Source: Streptomyces rubiginosohelvolus (GTDB taxonomy: Bacteria; Actinomycetota; Actinomycetes; Streptomycetales; Streptomycetaceae). Taken from it: a stretch of DNA of 64,000 nucleotides. Made by a program: the position numbers and the translations under genes. The number at the start of each line of letters is the position of its first letter. Positions within the stretch are counted from its first letter, which is position 1. Under the pieces are notes generated by a model. That model did no database searches. It was not told the origin of the DNA and saw nothing but the letters and a program-made list of their open reading frames with translations. Location of the stretch: NCBI RefSeq assembly GCF_014649875.1, contig NZ_BMTW01000001.1, forward strand, positions 930,001-994,000, in the 5' to 3' direction. This document shows, in pieces, positions 25,950-34,663 of the stretch.

Positions 25950-26467
25950 CGGCCGGTGCCTCCGTAGACCACGGCCTCGTCGGAGTCGCTGTCGAGCCCG
26001 AAGGCGGTGTGCACGGCGCGCACGGCCTCGTTGACGTCGTCGGCGCGGGTGACCACCGAGATGCGGATCTCGGATGTCGAGATCAGCTCGATGTTGACGC
26101 CCGCGTCGGACAGCGCCTCGAAGAAGCCGGCGGTGACGCCCGGGTTGGTCTTCATGCCCGCGCCGACCAGGGAGATCTTGGCGATCTGGTCGTCGTAGCG
26201 CAGCGAGTCGAAGCCGATGGCGCTCCGGGTCCGCTCCAGGGCGTCGATGGCCTTGCGGCCCTCGGCCTTGGGCAGGGTGAAGGAGATGTCCGTCAGGCCG
26301 GTCGTCGCGGCGGAGACGTTCTGCACCACCATGTCGATGTTGACCTCGGCGTCCGCGATGGCGCGGAAGATCGCGGCCGCCTCGCCCGGCTTGTCCGGGA
26401 CGCCGACGACGGTGACCTTGGCCTCCGAGACGTCATGGGCGACTCCGGAGATGATCGCGTGCTCCAC
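25946..26467 (-). CDS. Aspartate kinase beta subunit from an internal start
   Basis: An in-frame GTG at 26467 is preceded by AAGGGG eight bases upstream, and the 173-residue product ([18 protein letters not shown] onwards) consists of the two ACT domains only. Expression of the ACT domains as a separate beta subunit from the same reading frame is established for alpha2-beta2 aspartokinases of Corynebacterium and other actinobacteria. The ribosome binding site and frame are visible; expression here is inferred. Confidence 0.75.
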   Translation of the reverse strand: MEHAIISGVAHDVSEAKVTVVGVPDKPGEAAAIFRAIADAEVNIDMVVQNVSAATTGLTDISFTLPKAEGRKAIDALERTRSAIGFDSLRYDDQIAKISLVGAGMKTNPGVTAGFFEALSDAGVNIELISTSEIRISVVTRADDVNEAVRAVHTAFGLDSDSDEAVVYGGTGR

Positions 26468-27217
26468 CTTCTGGTCCCCTTGCGGCTCGTTGCTGACCCA
26501 GGTGCCGCGCAGTCCGGAGAAGGACGAGCGGACGTGGATCGGAATGTTGTAACGGCGTGCGTACTCGACGCAGCGGTGCAGCAGCACCTTGGAGCCGGAC
26601 GCGGCCAGCTCCAGCATGTCCTCGAAGGAGATCCAGTCGATCTTCTTCGCCTTCTTCACGACCCGGGGGTCCGCGGTGAAGACGCCGTCGACGTCGGTGT
26701 AGATCTCACAGACCTCGGCGTCCAGCGCGGCGGCCAGCGCGACGGCGGTCGTGTCCGACCCGCCGCGGCCGAGGGTGGTGATGTTCTTGCCCTCCTGGGA
26801 CACGCCCTGGAACCCGGCGACGATGGCGATGTTGCCCTCGTCGATCGAGGTCCGGATACGGCCCGGGGTGACGTCGATGATGCGCGCTTTGTTGTGGACC
26901 GAGTCGGTGATGACACCGGCCTGGCTGCCCGTGAACGACTGGGCCTCGTGGCCCAGGTTCTTGATCGCCATGGCCAGCAGGGCCATGGAGATCCGCTCAC
27001 CCGCGGTCAGCAGCATGTCGAACTCCCGACCGGTAGGCATCGGAGACACCTGCTCGGCGAGATCTATCAACTCGTCCGTCGTGTCGCCCATCGCGGACAC
27101 CACGACAACCACCTGGTTGCCGTTCCTCTTGGCGTCGACGACTCGCTTGGCGACCCGCTTGATGCCCTCGGCATCGGCTACGGAGGAGCCTCCGTACTTC
27201 TGCACGACAAGGCCCAC
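25946..27217 (-). CDS. ask: Aspartate kinase, alpha subunit
   Basis: A 423-residue aspartokinase catalysing the first step of the aspartate pathway. The kinase motif [14 protein letters not shown] begins at residue 4, the aspartate site [11 protein letters not shown]-like region follows, and two ACT domains occupy the last 160 residues, the site of Lys/Thr feedback control. I chose the GTG at 27217 because GAGGAG lies six bases before it; an in-frame ATG seven codons upstream has no ribosome binding site. The gene contains an internal start for a beta subunit. It is coupled to asd. Confidence 0.93.
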   Translation of the reverse strand: MGLVVQKYGGSSVADAEGIKRVAKRVVDAKRNGNQVVVVVSAMGDTTDELIDLAEQVSPMPTGREFDMLLTAGERISMALLAMAIKNLGHEAQSFTGSQAGVITDSVHNKARIIDVTPGRIRTSIDEGNIAIVAGFQGVSQEGKNITTLGRGGSDTTAVALAAALDAEVCEIYTDVDGVFTADPRVVKKAKKIDWISFEDMLELAASGSKVLLHRCVEYARRYNIPIHVRSSFSGLRGTWVSNEPQGDQKVEHAIISGVAHDVSEAKVTVVGVPDKPGEAAAIFRAIADAEVNIDMVVQNVSAATTGLTDISFTLPKAEGRKAIDALERTRSAIGFDSLRYDDQIAKISLVGAGMKTNPGVTAGFFEALSDAGVNIELISTSEIRISVVTRADDVNEAVRAVHTAFGLDSDSDEAVVYGGTGR

Positions 27218-27487
27218 GTGCGCTCCTCGCTCAGTCATTACTGCGGTCGGCTCAGTTTAACGAGCAGTCCGGAATCGACCCGTCCATTACCAGATGGTGA
27301 GATGTCCCGCTCAGCACCCGGTACGGCGTGTCGCTCCGAACTGCTCGTACGAGGCTGCTGCCCAGCCCGACCGTCGAGCACTCCCGTTTGTGTCCCAGCC
27401 CACACGATCGGACACGGACCGGCCAGCCGGGAGCGTCAGTCGGCGTACCCCGCCGGCCGGCGAACCGCTCGCCCGCGCGGACCCGTG

Positions 27488-28012
27488 TCAGCCCGCCGTC
27501 AGCGTCGCCACGTCGAGGACCTGGGTGTTCTGCGCGGCCGCGATGCGCCAGACCCCGTCGTCCTTGGCGAGCACGTAGGTCGGCGTGCCCGGGACCGCCT
27601 CGGGGTGGGCGGCCATGAGCGCGGCGGGGTCCTCCTGGCCGTGGAAGATCTCGTCCAGGTACGCACCTCCGGCGCGGCTCACCGGGCGCTGGCGGATCTT
27701 CACGGCGGCCACGTCGGGGCGGATGAAGAGGACGAGGTCGACGGCGTACGTGGCGGTCACCGGGGAGTCCGCCTGCGGGGGCAGCACCGTGCGGGTGAAG
27801 GCGCTGATCTCCGGCAGCCCGGTCAGCCGCTTGCCGTGGGCCGTGGTCCAGACGGCGTCCTCGCGGAAGCCGGCCAGGAAGGCGTCGGGCAGCGCGTTCT
27901 GCTGGGCGTGCTGCACTCCGGCGACGAACGCGACGATGGCGTCGACGTCCTCCTGCGGGGCCGGGACGCCGATGACGGTGGGCGCGGGTACGGCGGGGGT
28001 CGCGGCGCTCAT
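27488..28012 (-). CDS. SgcJ/EcaC family (NTF2-like) protein
   Basis: A 174-residue protein of the SgcJ/EcaC type, a DUF4440-like NTF2 fold: EDVDAIVAFVAGVQHAQQNALPDAFLAGFREDAVWTTAHG-like core, RPDVAAVKIRQRPV, and DGVWRIAAAQNTQVLD at the end. Members near enediyne genes have unknown function; others are free-standing. AAGGAG precedes the ATG. It has its own promoter, with a MerR/SoxR-type palindrome in a 19-bp spacer, so the gene is probably switched on by redox or small-molecule stress. Confidence 0.82.
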   Translation of the reverse strand: MSAATPAVPAPTVIGVPAPQEDVDAIVAFVAGVQHAQQNALPDAFLAGFREDAVWTTAHGKRLTGLPEISAFTRTVLPPQADSPVTATYAVDLVLFIRPDVAAVKIRQRPVSRAGGAYLDEIFHGQEDPAALMAAHPEAVPGTPTYVLAKDDGVWRIAAAQNTQVLDVATLTAG

Positions 28013-28061
28013 GGGAGTCTCCTTGCGGGATGCGGCCGTCGGGTTCGGCCGTTCATCCCGG

Positions 28062-28092
28062 AGCCTCTTCCCTCAACCGCGGTTGAGGTCAA
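28062..28092 (-). promoter_or_regulatory. MerR/SoxR-type promoter with 19-bp spacer
   Basis: On the minus strand, -35 TTGACC (28087-28092) and -10 GAGGCT (28062-28067) are separated by 19 bases, and the perfect 18-bp palindrome CCTCAACCGCGGTTGAGG (28071-28088) fills the spacer. A palindrome with these arms between over-spaced -35 and -10 boxes is the hallmark of MerR-family activation, and the arms resemble SoxR boxes. The SoxR gene is not in this window. Confidence 0.75.
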
Positions 28093-28108
28093 GGGCCCTC
28101 CGCAGGCC

Positions 28109-28768
28109 CTACTTCACCGGCCGCAGCCCCAGCGGCCCCGCGATCTCCTGGAGCATCACGCGGCCCGCCTCCTCGGCGAGGTTCTCCTCGCCCGGGTCCT
28201 GGTCGGTGTCCAGGCCGTCCAGCTCCTCCAGGGGCTGGCCGAGGCGGATGTGGGCGACCAGGGACTGGAGGGCGCGGAGGGTGGCGGAGGCGGTGGAGCC
28301 CCAGTTGGAGAAGTACGAGAACTGCCACCACCACAGCGCCTCGGCGGTGCGGCCCGCCTCGTAGTGCGCGAGGCCGTGGCCGAGGTCGGTGACCAGGTCG
28401 GCCAGGTCGTCGGAGATGCGGTGCGGGACCGGGGCCTTGCGGGGCTCGTACGGGTCGAAGACCTCGGAGTAGACGTCGATCGGCTCCAGCAGCGCCGCGA
28501 ACCGCTCGCGCAGACCGTCCGCGTCCGGCTCCGCGCCGAGGTCGGGCTCGTACCGCTCGTCGGGCAGGACGTCCTCGTACGCGCCGAGGCGGCCGCCCGC
28601 CAGCAGGAGCTGCGAGACCTGGAGGAGCAGGACCGGGACCGCCTCCTCCGGCTCCTCGACCTTGGACACCTCGGCGACCGCGACGATGAACGTCTTGATC
28701 TGGTCCGCGATCTGGACGGCGAAGTCGCCCGGGTCCTGCGTGACGGAGTTCAGCGTGGCGTCAGACAT
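28109..28768 (-). CDS. DUF5063 domain protein
   Basis: A 219-residue acidic protein of the DUF5063 family (FAVQIADQIKTFIVAVAEVSKV near the start, WWWQFSYFSNWGSTASATLRAL in the middle). It has no signal peptide or membrane segment. The function is unknown. GGGAGG lies eight bases before the ATG. The gene sits with recR and ybaB as in S. coelicolor SCO3617-SCO3619, which may reflect a link to recombination, but no motif proves it. Confidence 0.85.
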   Translation of the reverse strand: MSDATLNSVTQDPGDFAVQIADQIKTFIVAVAEVSKVEEPEEAVPVLLLQVSQLLLAGGRLGAYEDVLPDERYEPDLGAEPDADGLRERFAALLEPIDVYSEVFDPYEPRKAPVPHRISDDLADLVTDLGHGLAHYEAGRTAEALWWWQFSYFSNWGSTASATLRALQSLVAHIRLGQPLEELDGLDTDQDPGEENLAEEAGRVMLQEIAGPLGLRPVK

Positions 28769-28875
28769 CGAGGGGACCTCCCGTGGGCGCGGTCACAGAC
28801 GGCGGAGCGGACGGCGGTACGTGCAGGGGCCCGGGCCCGGACCGGGGGCGTACGGCGGGGGTGTCGGAGCCGGTG

Positions 28876-29475
28876 TCAGACATCCAGCAGCCGCCTCCCC
28901 TCGAAGGCGCGGCCCAGGGTGACCTCGTCGGCGTACTCCAGGTCGCCGCCGACCGGCAGACCGCTGGCCAGCCGGGTCACCTTCAGGCCCATCGGCTTGA
29001 CCATCCGCGCCAGGTACGTCGCGGTGGCCTCGCCCTCCAGATTGGGGTCGGTCGCGAGGATCAGCTCCGTGATGGAGCCGTCCGCGAGCCGCGCCAGCAG
29101 CTCACGGATCCGCAGGTCGTCCGGGCCGACTCCCTCGATGGGGCTGATCGCCCCGCCCAGCACGTGGTAGCGCCCCCGGAACTCACGCGTCCGCTCGATC
29201 GCCACGACGTCCTTGGGCTCCTCGACCACGCAGATCACGCTCGGATCGCGGCGTGCGTCCCGGCAGATCCCGCACCGCTCCTGCTGCGCGACATTGCCGC
29301 ACACCTCGCAGAACCGGACCTTGTCCTTGACCTCCAGGAGGGCGTGGGCGAGCCGGCGTACGTCGGTGGGCTCGGCCTGCAGGATGTGGAAGGCGATCCG
29401 CTGCGCGCTCTTGGGACCGACGCCGGGCAGCCTGCCCAGTTCGTCGATGAGGTCCTGAACAACGCCTTCGTACAA
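28876..29475 (-). CDS. recR: Recombination mediator RecR
   Basis: A 199-residue protein with the RecR layout: an N-terminal helix-hairpin-helix ([20 protein letters not shown]), the four-cysteine zinc finger (CEVC...CGIC, residues about 55-72), and a Toprim domain ([34 protein letters not shown]). RecR loads RecA with RecF/RecO on gapped DNA. It is downstream of the ybaB gene, the usual order for this pair. The predicted length matches the family. Confidence 0.96.
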   Translation of the reverse strand: MYEGVVQDLIDELGRLPGVGPKSAQRIAFHILQAEPTDVRRLAHALLEVKDKVRFCEVCGNVAQQERCGICRDARRDPSVICVVEEPKDVVAIERTREFRGRYHVLGGAISPIEGVGPDDLRIRELLARLADGSITELILATDPNLEGEATATYLARMVKPMGLKVTRLASGLPVGGDLEYADEVTLGRAFEGRRLLDV

Positions 29476-29595
29476 CGGAACGCCTCTCTTCGCTTCCTGC
29501 TCCGTACCGTAGTGGGTACGGGTCGGTACCAGTAGGCCCCGCGGGCCTGCGGAACCTCAAGGCCCGTGGACCTCAAGGCCCTGTGGCCCGCCGGG

Positions 29596-29940
29596 TCAGA
29601 ACGGCAGACCCGGGATGCCGCCCCCGCCGCCCAGGCCCTGCGCCAGCGGGCCGAGCTTCTCCTGCTGGAGCGCCTGCGCGTTCTCGTTGGCCGCCTGGAC
29701 GGCCGCGACGACGAGGTCGGCGAGCGTCTCGGTGTCCTCCGGGTCCACCGCCTTCGGGTCGATCACCAGGGCGCGCAGCTCGCCGGAGCCGGTCACCGTG
29801 GCCCTCACGAGACCGCCGCCCGCCTGTCCCTCGACCTCGGTCCTGGCCAGTTCCTCCTGGGCCGCGGCGAGATCCTGCTGCATCTTCTGGGCCTGCTGGA
29901 GCAACTGCTGCATGTTGGGCTGGCCACCACCGGGAATCAC
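29596..29940 (-). CDS. YbaB/EbfC family nucleoid-associated protein
   Basis: A 114-residue DNA-binding protein. [23 protein letters not shown] forms the first helix, [25 protein letters not shown] the sheet, and a Gly-rich tail [11 protein letters not shown] ends it. Members form dimers that bind DNA and affect recombination; it is normally coupled to recR. The GTG at 29940 was chosen because AGGAG is six bases upstream; a five-codon longer ATG start has no ribosome binding site. Confidence 0.92.
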   Translation of the reverse strand: MIPGGGQPNMQQLLQQAQKMQQDLAAAQEELARTEVEGQAGGGLVRATVTGSGELRALVIDPKAVDPEDTETLADLVVAAVQAANENAQALQQEKLGPLAQGLGGGGGIPGLPF

Positions 29941-30250
29941 GGTCACTCCTGGCATTTCGACGACAAATGTTTCGGTAAGCCGAGCCTACGTGCTCCCCGG
30001 TCACCGCGCTCCACCCACCGGGGACCAACTCTTTCGGGTGAGATCTCGGAACCGGCGTGAGTGCTCCTATACCTGACCAGGGGCCCTGCCCAGGCGGGAA
30101 TCCCGCGATTTCGACCCCCCGGCCCACCATTCGGCGGTAGGAAGGGCATGCACATCGGCACACGAGCGTGCATGTGCGGTGACGCAGAGTTACCTCCTAG
30201 TTATCCCCTACGCGTCCGTCCCGTCCGTCAGAGTGCAGAGGAGTGCCCCG

Positions 30251-31087
30251 GTGAGTCAGCCGGAGATGCAGCCCGAGGGGCCGCCCCGCAAGGAGTCCGA
30301 TGCGGGATCCGGTGAGAACGGAGCTGAGCATTCCGCTACGGGAGTCCCGGTGGAGGGGCGTGCCGGTGGGCGCTCCGGCGGCCGTACGGGGTGGCCGACC
30401 GGCGGGCGCGATCTGACCGGGCGCCCGTTCCCCCTCGGCGACTGGGGCGAGCCGGCCGAGCGGCTCGACGAGCTCTACCGCTGGGTCGAGACCGGCGCCC
30501 TGGACACCGCGGACTGGTATCTGAACGACCGGGTCTGGAAGCGCCGGGCCGCCCGGGCCCTGCGGATGGGCACGGCCGCCGGGGTGGTCGCCGGGGCCGC
30601 CCTGCCGCTGCTCGACCTGACCGGCGCGCTGAGCGGGTCGGCGGGCTGGGGCTATCTGTCGCTGCTGCTGGGGGCCGCGTGCATGGCCTGCGACCGGTAT
30701 TTCGGCCTCACCTCCGGGTGGATAAGGAACCTGGCCACGGCCCAGGCCGTGCAGCGCCGGCTCCAGGTGCTCCAGTTCGACTGGGCCTCGGAGTGCGTAC
30801 GGGAGATGCTCGGGCCGACCGAAGGCACGGCCAGCGAGGCGGCCGAGCGGTGCCTGGGGGTGCTGCGGAGGTTCTCCGAGGACGTCACGGAGCTGGTGCG
30901 GTCGGAGACGGCGGACTGGATGGTGGAGTTCCGGGCGGGACCCGCGCCGATGGGGATGCAGGCGTTGGCGGCGGGGGGTGCGGGGCGGGGGGAGCCGGGG
31001 GTGGCGCCGGGGCGGTTCTCGATGCCGTCGGTTGCGGCCCGGCCGAACATGCCGCGGCAGCGGCCGCCGGAGTCGCCGCCGCGGTGA
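30251..31087 (+). CDS. SLATT-type 2TM domain protein
   Basis: A 278-residue protein. After a disordered Gly/Arg-rich N-terminus (about 85 residues), it has a DUF4231/SLATT pattern: WYLNDRVWKRRAARALRMGTA, then two transmembrane helices (GVVAGAALPLLDLTGAL and YLSLLLGAACMACDRYFG), then a long amphipathic helix. SLATT domains are predicted pore-forming effectors or sensors in nucleotide-signalling and conflict systems. AGAGGAG is eight bases before the GTG. The neighbours are recR, ybaB and intergenic repeats, so no effector partner is visible. The C-terminal 60 residues are Gly/Pro-rich. Confidence 0.75.
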   Translation: MSQPEMQPEGPPRKESDAGSGENGAEHSATGVPVEGRAGGRSGGRTGWPTGGRDLTGRPFPLGDWGEPAERLDELYRWVETGALDTADWYLNDRVWKRRAARALRMGTAAGVVAGAALPLLDLTGALSGSAGWGYLSLLLGAACMACDRYFGLTSGWIRNLATAQAVQRRLQVLQFDWASECVREMLGPTEGTASEAAERCLGVLRRFSEDVTELVRSETADWMVEFRAGPAPMGMQALAAGGAGRGEPGVAPGRFSMPSVAARPNMPRQRPPESPPR

Positions 31088-31161
31088 GGTTTTCGGGGGC
31101 CGCCCCGGGTGACGCTTCGGGGGCGCTGCCCCCGGACCCCCGGTCCTCAATCGCCGGACGG

Positions 31162-31395
31162 GCTGGATTTGCGCCCCGGTCCGTGAGGCGCGGGAGCGGG
31201 GCGGATGCGACGCCCCGGACCGCAAGGCGCGGGAGCGGGGCGGATGCGACGCCCCGGACCGCAAGGCGCGGGAGCGAGGTGGATTCGGCGCCCGGGTCGT
31301 GAAGACGCGGGGACGGGGTGGTTCTTGTCCCCCGGACCGCAAGGCGCGGCGACGGGATGGATGTGGCGCCCCGGTCCGTGGAAGTGCGGGGGCTA
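31162..31395. repeat. Six tandem 39-bp repeats
   Basis: Six in-phase 39-base copies run 31162-31200, 31201-31239, 31240-31278, 31279-31317, 31318-31356 and 31357-31395. Copies 2 and 3 are identical except near the end; the others are degenerate. Thirty-nine bases is 13 codons, so frames stay open through the array on both strands. The last copy runs into the stop codon of the gene at 31393. The array starts next to a copy of a dispersed repeat (about 31145-31164). No spacers, so it is not a CRISPR. Confidence 0.9.
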
Positions 31396-32043
31396 GCTGA
31401 AGATGATCATTGAGCCCTGGGCCAGGCTGCGGGTCGCTGCCGCGTGCAGGCCCAGCCAGACGTGGCGTTCGCGGGCGAAGGGACTGTCGTCGTAGGGGAT
31501 CGGGTGCGCCGGCTCCTCCAGGGCGGTGGGGCCCGCGGGGGGTTGCGGGGCGGCCGGCGGGTTGGCCGGGTCGATGCCGATGGACGGGGCCACGAACTCC
31601 AGCTCCCGCAGCAGCCCGTGCGCGGAGCCGAGGGGGCCGCCGCCCGCCAGGAGGTCGTCGTCGGAGAGCGGGGCCGGGAAGTCCACCGGGACGTACGCCC
31701 CGGCGTGGTCGTAGTGCCAGACCAGGTGCGACTGCTGCGCGCCCTGCTCGAACATCTCCAGGAGCTGTTCGTAGTCGCCGTCGAGACCGGCGACCGGGGT
31801 GACGGCCAGCCCGCTCAGCTGGAGCAGATAGGCGCGGCGCAGGAAGTGCAGGGCGTCGTAGTCGAAGCCGGCCACGGGGGCGACGTCACCGGTGAGGCCC
31901 GGCATGTAGGCGTAGACGGGGACGGGCGGCAGCCCGGCGTCGTTCAGCGCCTTGTCGTAGACGGCGATCTCTTCGGCGAAGGGGTTGTCGGCGCTGTGGC
32001 ACAGCACGTCGACGAGGGGGACCAGCCACAGGTCACAGGCCAC
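31393..32043 (-). CDS. Conserved hypothetical protein
   Basis: A 216-residue protein (MACDLWLVPLVDVLCHS...). I do not recognise the family. It has no signal peptide or membrane helix and is rich in Asp, Pro and aromatic residues; PFAEEIAVYDKALNDAG and HYDHAGAYVPVDFP suggest a compact globular enzyme. Its stop codon lies inside the sixth copy of a 39-bp tandem repeat, so its 3' end was captured by the repeat array. It is followed by no gene on the same strand. Confidence 0.65.
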   Translation of the reverse strand: MACDLWLVPLVDVLCHSADNPFAEEIAVYDKALNDAGLPPVPVYAYMPGLTGDVAPVAGFDYDALHFLRRAYLLQLSGLAVTPVAGLDGDYEQLLEMFEQGAQQSHLVWHYDHAGAYVPVDFPAPLSDDDLLAGGGPLGSAHGLLRELEFVAPSIGIDPANPPAAPQPPAGPTALEEPAHPIPYDDSPFARERHVWLGLHAAATRSLAQGSMIIFS

Positions 32044-32103
32044 GAAGTCTCGCTCTCCAACGGGTTCGGGCGATCGTCGGGACAGCGTAATGCGGGGCGA
32101 ACC

Positions 32104-32883
32104 TCACGCACAGTGCCCCGGGGACTCCGGAGGTATCGCGGAGCCCGGTCCCGGCGGTCCGTCGGCGCTCCCCTCCGCGTTCCCTATCGCGTTCGCTTCC
32201 GCGTTCCCTTCCGCCTCCCGCGCCTCCAGGCGGTCCGCCCAGGCGAGCGCGTGCCCGTAGTACGAGCGCATCTCGGCGTGGACCTGCTCGCGGTCACCGC
32301 GGGCTATGGCCTCGACCAACTCCTCGTGGCCGAACCACAGCACGTTCTCGTCCATGCCGTCGCGGCGCAGCCGGTGCACGGCGAACACCCAGGCCTGGAC
32401 GCGGAGCCGGGTGAGGAAATCGGCGATGTACGGGTTGAGGACGAACTGCCCCAGCTCCCGCCAGAACCGCAGGTCGTACCCGATCAGGACGTCGAGGTCG
32501 CCGCCCTTCGCCGCGCGGACCGCCTCCGCGGCCCGGCGGCGGATCGAGGCCAGCCCCTCGGGCCGGACGGCGACCCGTTCGGCGGGGTCGCGGAAGAGGC
32601 CCTCGACGACGAGGGCCCGGGCCTCGGCCATCGCGCGGTAGTCGGCGACGGTGAACTCCCTCACCTGGAAGCCCCGGTGCTGGTCGGAGGCGAGGAGCCC
32701 CTGCGCGGAGAGGTCGAAGAGCGCCTCGCGGACGGGCGTCGCGGAGACCCCGTACTGCTCGGCGATCTGCTTGACGGTGAACTCGCGGCCCGGCGGCAGA
32801 CGTCCCGCGAGCACCTCGTCACGCAGCGCGTCGGCGATCTGCTGGCGCAGGGTACTGCGCGTCACACCTGCGCTCGGACTCAT
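32104..32883 (-). CDS. GntR family regulator, FCD subfamily
   Basis: A 259-residue regulator. The HTH is at residues 10-75 (TLRQQIADALRDEVLAGRLPPG, KQIAEQYGVSATPVREALFDL), followed by an all-helical FCD ligand-binding domain (RALVVEGLFRDPAERV to the conserved histidine in GHEELVEAIARGD). FCD regulators bind small carboxylates. It is separated from the class III aminotransferase upstream by a terminator, so it may sense a substrate or product of that enzyme. The C-terminal 40 residues are disordered. Confidence 0.87.
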   Translation of the reverse strand: MSPSAGVTRSTLRQQIADALRDEVLAGRLPPGREFTVKQIAEQYGVSATPVREALFDLSAQGLLASDQHRGFQVREFTVADYRAMAEARALVVEGLFRDPAERVAVRPEGLASIRRRAAEAVRAAKGGDLDVLIGYDLRFWRELGQFVLNPYIADFLTRLRVQAWVFAVHRLRRDGMDENVLWFGHEELVEAIARGDREQVHAEMRSYYGHALAWADRLEAREAEGNAEANAIGNAEGSADGPPGPGSAIPPESPGHCA

Positions 32884-33013
32884 GCCGACCCCTTCCGTCC
32901 GTCCCCGTGCGTATCCGGCGTACCCCGTCGTACCCGTCCGTCCATGGCCGCCCCGCTCGCCGGCCGTTACCGGTGGGGGCATCTCTGGTTCGGGTCACCT
33001 TAAGCCAGGGCCG

Positions 33014-33041
33014 CCGCCGTGCCCGATTCCGGGCACGGCGG
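33014..33041 (-). terminator. Terminator after the aminotransferase gene
   Basis: A perfect 12-bp inverted repeat (33014-33025 with 33030-33041, four-base loop) lies 82 bases past the aminotransferase stop on the minus strand. Confidence 0.6.
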
Positions 33042-33122
33042 GGGGACGTACGGGGTCGATTACGTACGGAATCGGATCGTCCGGTTACTCCGCGTACGGA
33101 CCGGAAGCGGACACGGGCCGCG

Positions 33123-34505
33123 CTACGCGCCCTGCACGGTGTACGTGTCGGCCACCGAGAGCGCCACGTCCAGGGCCGCGAGCCCTTCCTTGGCCTCGGC
33201 CTCGGAGACGTTGCAGGCGGGGACGGCGTGGGTCCGGTTCATGTTGATGAACGGCCACAGCCCCTGCTTCTTCGCCGCCGCACCGAAGGCTGCCATCGGG
33301 GCGTTGGCCTCGCCCGAGGCGTTGTACGGGACGAGCGGCTCGCGGGTCTCCCGGTCGCGTACGAGCTCCAGCGCCCAGAACGCGCCGAGGCCGCGCACCT
33401 CGCCCACCGAGGGGTGGTGTTCGGCGAGTTCGCGCAGGCCGGGGCCGAGAACGGTCTCGCCGATCCGGGCCGCGTGCTCGACGACCTTCTCGTCCTCCAT
33501 CACGCCGATGGTGGCGACGGCGGCGGCGCAGGCCAGCGGGTGCCCGGAGTAGGTGAGGCCGCCGGGGTAGGGGCGGGTCTCGAAGGTCGCGGCGATCTCG
33601 GCGCTGATGGCGACGCCGCCGAGCGGTACGTAACCGGAGTTGACGCCCTTGGCGAAGGTCAGCAGGTCCGGCACGACGTCGAAGTGATCGGCGGCGAACC
33701 AGGCGCCGGTACGGCCGAATCCGGCCATGACCTCGTCGAGCACGAAGACGATCCCGTACCGGTCGCAGATCTCGCGGACGCCCGCCAGATAGCCCGGCGG
33801 CGGGGTCATGATGCCCGCGGTGCCCGGGACGGTCTCCAGGATGATCGCGGCGATGCTGGAGGGCCCCTCGAAGGCGATCGTGTCTTCCAGGTGCTGGAGG
33901 GCGCGGGCGCACTCCTCGGCCTCGGTCTGCGCGTAGAACGGCGAGCGGTAGAGGAACGGCGCCCAGAACCGGACGACGCCCGCCGAGCCGTTGTCGGAGG
34001 GCCAGCGGCGCGGGTCCCCGGTGAGGTTGATCGCGGTGGAGGTGGCGCCGTGGTACGAGCGGTAGGCGGAGAGCACCTTCGGACGGCCGGTGTGCAGCCG
34101 GGCCATGCGGATGGCGTTCTCGACGGCCTCGGCGCCGCCGTTGGTGAAGAAGATCTTGTCCAGGTCGCCCGGAGTGCGCTCGGCGATGAGGCGTGCGGCC
34201 TCGGAGCGCGACTCGATCGCGAACGCGGGCGCGAAGGTGGCGAGCTTGCCCGCCTGCTCCTGGATCGCGGCGATCACGGTGGGGTGCTGGTAGCCGATGT
34301 TGGTGTAGACGAGCCCGCTGGTGAAGTCGAGGTAGCGGTTGCCGTCGTAGTCCCAGAAGTAGGACCCCTCGGCGCCGGCGACGGCGAGCGGGTCGATGAG
34401 GCCCTGGGCGGACCAGGAGTGGAACACGTGCGCGCGGTCCGCGGCCTTCACGGCCGCACCGGCCGCGGGGTCGGCGTACGGGGCATGAGGGGCATGAGGG
34501 GTCAT
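33123..34505 (-). CDS. Class III aminotransferase (PLP-dependent)
   Basis: A 460-residue enzyme. The cofactor lysine is in LLTFAKGVNSGYVPLGG near residue 285, the aspartate that pairs with the PLP nitrogen is in FVLDEVMAGFGRTG, and GGAEAVENAIRMAR binds the phosphate. It resembles omega-amino-acid/taurine-pyruvate type aminotransferases; the amino donor is not known. The nearby GntR/FCD regulator suggests amino-acid-responsive control. The inverted repeat GGTGGCC/GGCCACC (34532-34550), 27 bases upstream of the start, is a possible operator. Confidence 0.9.
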   Translation of the reverse strand: MTPHAPHAPYADPAAGAAVKAADRAHVFHSWSAQGLIDPLAVAGAEGSYFWDYDGNRYLDFTSGLVYTNIGYQHPTVIAAIQEQAGKLATFAPAFAIESRSEAARLIAERTPGDLDKIFFTNGGAEAVENAIRMARLHTGRPKVLSAYRSYHGATSTAINLTGDPRRWPSDNGSAGVVRFWAPFLYRSPFYAQTEAEECARALQHLEDTIAFEGPSSIAAIILETVPGTAGIMTPPPGYLAGVREICDRYGIVFVLDEVMAGFGRTGAWFAADHFDVVPDLLTFAKGVNSGYVPLGGVAISAEIAATFETRPYPGGLTYSGHPLACAAAVATIGVMEDEKVVEHAARIGETVLGPGLRELAEHHPSVGEVRGLGAFWALELVRDRETREPLVPYNASGEANAPMAAFGAAAKKQGLWPFINMNRTHAVPACNVSEAEAKEGLAALDVALSVADTYTVQGA

Positions 34506-34608
34506 GCGGCCGAGCGTAAGCGCTGGTGGGGGGTGGCCTCCATGGCCACCTTGTACGGCCTGGGGCGGATGGTGTCGGCAAGGTGTCGCCCTCGCCCCGC
34601 CCCCCCTC

Positions 34609-34645
34609 TTGACAGCATGCTGCCGAAATGACAGTCTTCTGTCAT
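34609..34645 (+). promoter_or_regulatory. Promoter and MarR operator of the DJ-1/MarR operon
   Basis: A -35 TTGACA (34609-34614) and a weak -10 CAGTCT (34632-34637) are 17 bases apart. The perfect inverted repeat ATGACAG-TCTT-CTGTCAT (34628-34645) covers the -10, and the palindrome CAGCATGCTG (34613-34622) sits on the -35. Binding of the MarR repressor encoded downstream to these sites would block RNA polymerase. Confidence 0.75.
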
Positions 34646-34663
34646 CGAGCCGAGGAGGTCATC

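Noticed and set aside
26009-29170. A frame of more than 1000 codons antisense to ask, DUF5063 and recR
   Set aside because: It crosses several conserved genes in antisense and contains no known motif; it is a GC-skew shadow.
31162-31395. CRISPR array
   Set aside because: The 39-bp copies are directly adjacent without unique spacers, and no cas gene is nearby.
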